From the NCBI GenBank assembly GCA_003993805.1, contig RSEF01000002.1, forward strand, positions 7,041,021 through 7,105,020: a stretch of 64,000 nucleotides of DNA, read 5' to 3'. Under the pieces are notes generated by a model. It was not told the origin of the DNA. It searched no databases and worked only from the letters and a program-made list of their open reading frames with translations. How positions within the stretch are numbered: the first letter of the stretch is position 1; each line of letters begins with the position of its first letter. A program made the translations under genes and the position numbers. Shown in pieces: positions 63,690 through 64,000 of this stretch. The DNA is from Himantopus leucocephalus. Its lineage: Eukaryota > Chordata > Aves > Charadriiformes > Recurvirostridae.

Positions 63690-63960
63690 GGGGCAGCCCC
63701 GGTGTGTGTGGGGGGGTGGCTCCGGCTCCGGCGCTGTGAGGAGTAGGCGGCTCCGGCGGGGGAACCGGCTCTGGTGTGAGGAGCACCCCCGGGGGGTGAG
63801 GGGCCGGGGCCGGTGGCGGTGTGAGGGGCGGCCCCGGGGGGTGAGGGGGCAGCGGTTGAGGCGTTGTGAGGGGACGGGGGCGGCGTCGGCGGTGGCGGTG
63901 GTGTGAGGGTCAGCCCCGGGGGGGTGAGGGGCCGGCGGCGGTATCAGGCCGGCCCCCGCC
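63690..63960 (+). repeat. GC-rich imperfect tandem repeats at start of intron 1
   Basis: Variants of GGCGGTGTGAGGGGC and CCCCGGGGGGTGAGGGG recur at least four times between the donor at 63682 and about 63930. G-tracts of three or more are closely spaced on the plus strand, giving G-quadruplex potential in the non-template strand just after the probable TSS. Confidence 0.6.
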
Positions 63961-64000
63961 GTTTTCCCGCCTGCCCTGAGGGACGCGGCGGAGCCTGTCC

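Noticed and set aside
1..64000. CRISPR arrays, tRNA or rRNA genes, bacterial operons
   Set aside because: None seen: no regularly spaced direct repeats, no tRNA-like cloverleaf with A and B boxes recognised, and the repeat content is vertebrate.

Overview
The window looks like vertebrate, and specifically avian, nuclear DNA. The best evidence is three short, 5'-truncated CR1 LINE fragments that end in the bird-type CR1 3' tail (copies of ATTCTATG) at about 24.9, 26.9 and 61.1 kb, plus an older CR1 relative near 13.5 kb. Most of the sequence is AT-rich, gene-poor and low in recent repeats. Two compact CpG islands stand out at about 32.7-33.5 kb and 63.45-64.0 kb. There are no prokaryotic features. 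The assembly is a draft: two 100-base N gaps and eight isolated single Ns, four of which sit between near-identical direct repeats and look like unmerged contig overlaps.

Layout. (1) 1-1.67 kb, plus strand: the 3' part of an acrosin-like trypsin-fold serine protease gene, with its 5' end outside the window. The His57 and Ser195 exons are recognisable. The catalytic Asp position reads Asn, the exon before GDSGG is not visible, and the last exon has an in-frame TAA, so it is most likely a pseudogene. A polyadenylation signal follows at 1932. (2) 2-32 kb: non-coding DNA with decayed repeats (CR1, MIR-like SINEs, palindromic ancient repeats, a possible solo LTR) and one 218-bp exon-like segment at 18.35-18.56 kb of undecided strand. 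(3) 32.38-33.5 kb, minus strand: a CpG island with a candidate first coding exon (Lys/Ser-rich N-terminus, then KKLMLRVHIP and a GTAAGT donor). Its remaining exons should lie at lower coordinates but I could not recognise any. (4) 34-63 kb: intergenic or intronic sequence with one GC-elevated open-frame island at 34.4 kb, CR1 and MIR-like remnants, and a few homeodomain/octamer-rich stretches that could be conserved regulatory DNA. (5) 63.45-64 kb, plus strand: a CpG-island promoter with YY1-like sites, two CACGTG boxes and a CRE-like half, a candidate first exon ending at a GTGAGT donor, and a GC-rich repetitive intron start. This gene continues beyond the window and is not identified.

The arrangement suggests a divergent pair of CpG-island genes (minus from 32.5 kb, plus from 63.6 kb) about 31 kb apart, with a decayed acrosin-like gene facing the minus-strand gene from the left. 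I found no evidence for a previously undescribed biological system. The most useful observations are the acrosin-like pseudogene, the two unassigned first exons, the exon-like segment at 18.4 kb and the assembly artefacts that duplicate bits of exon and promoter.
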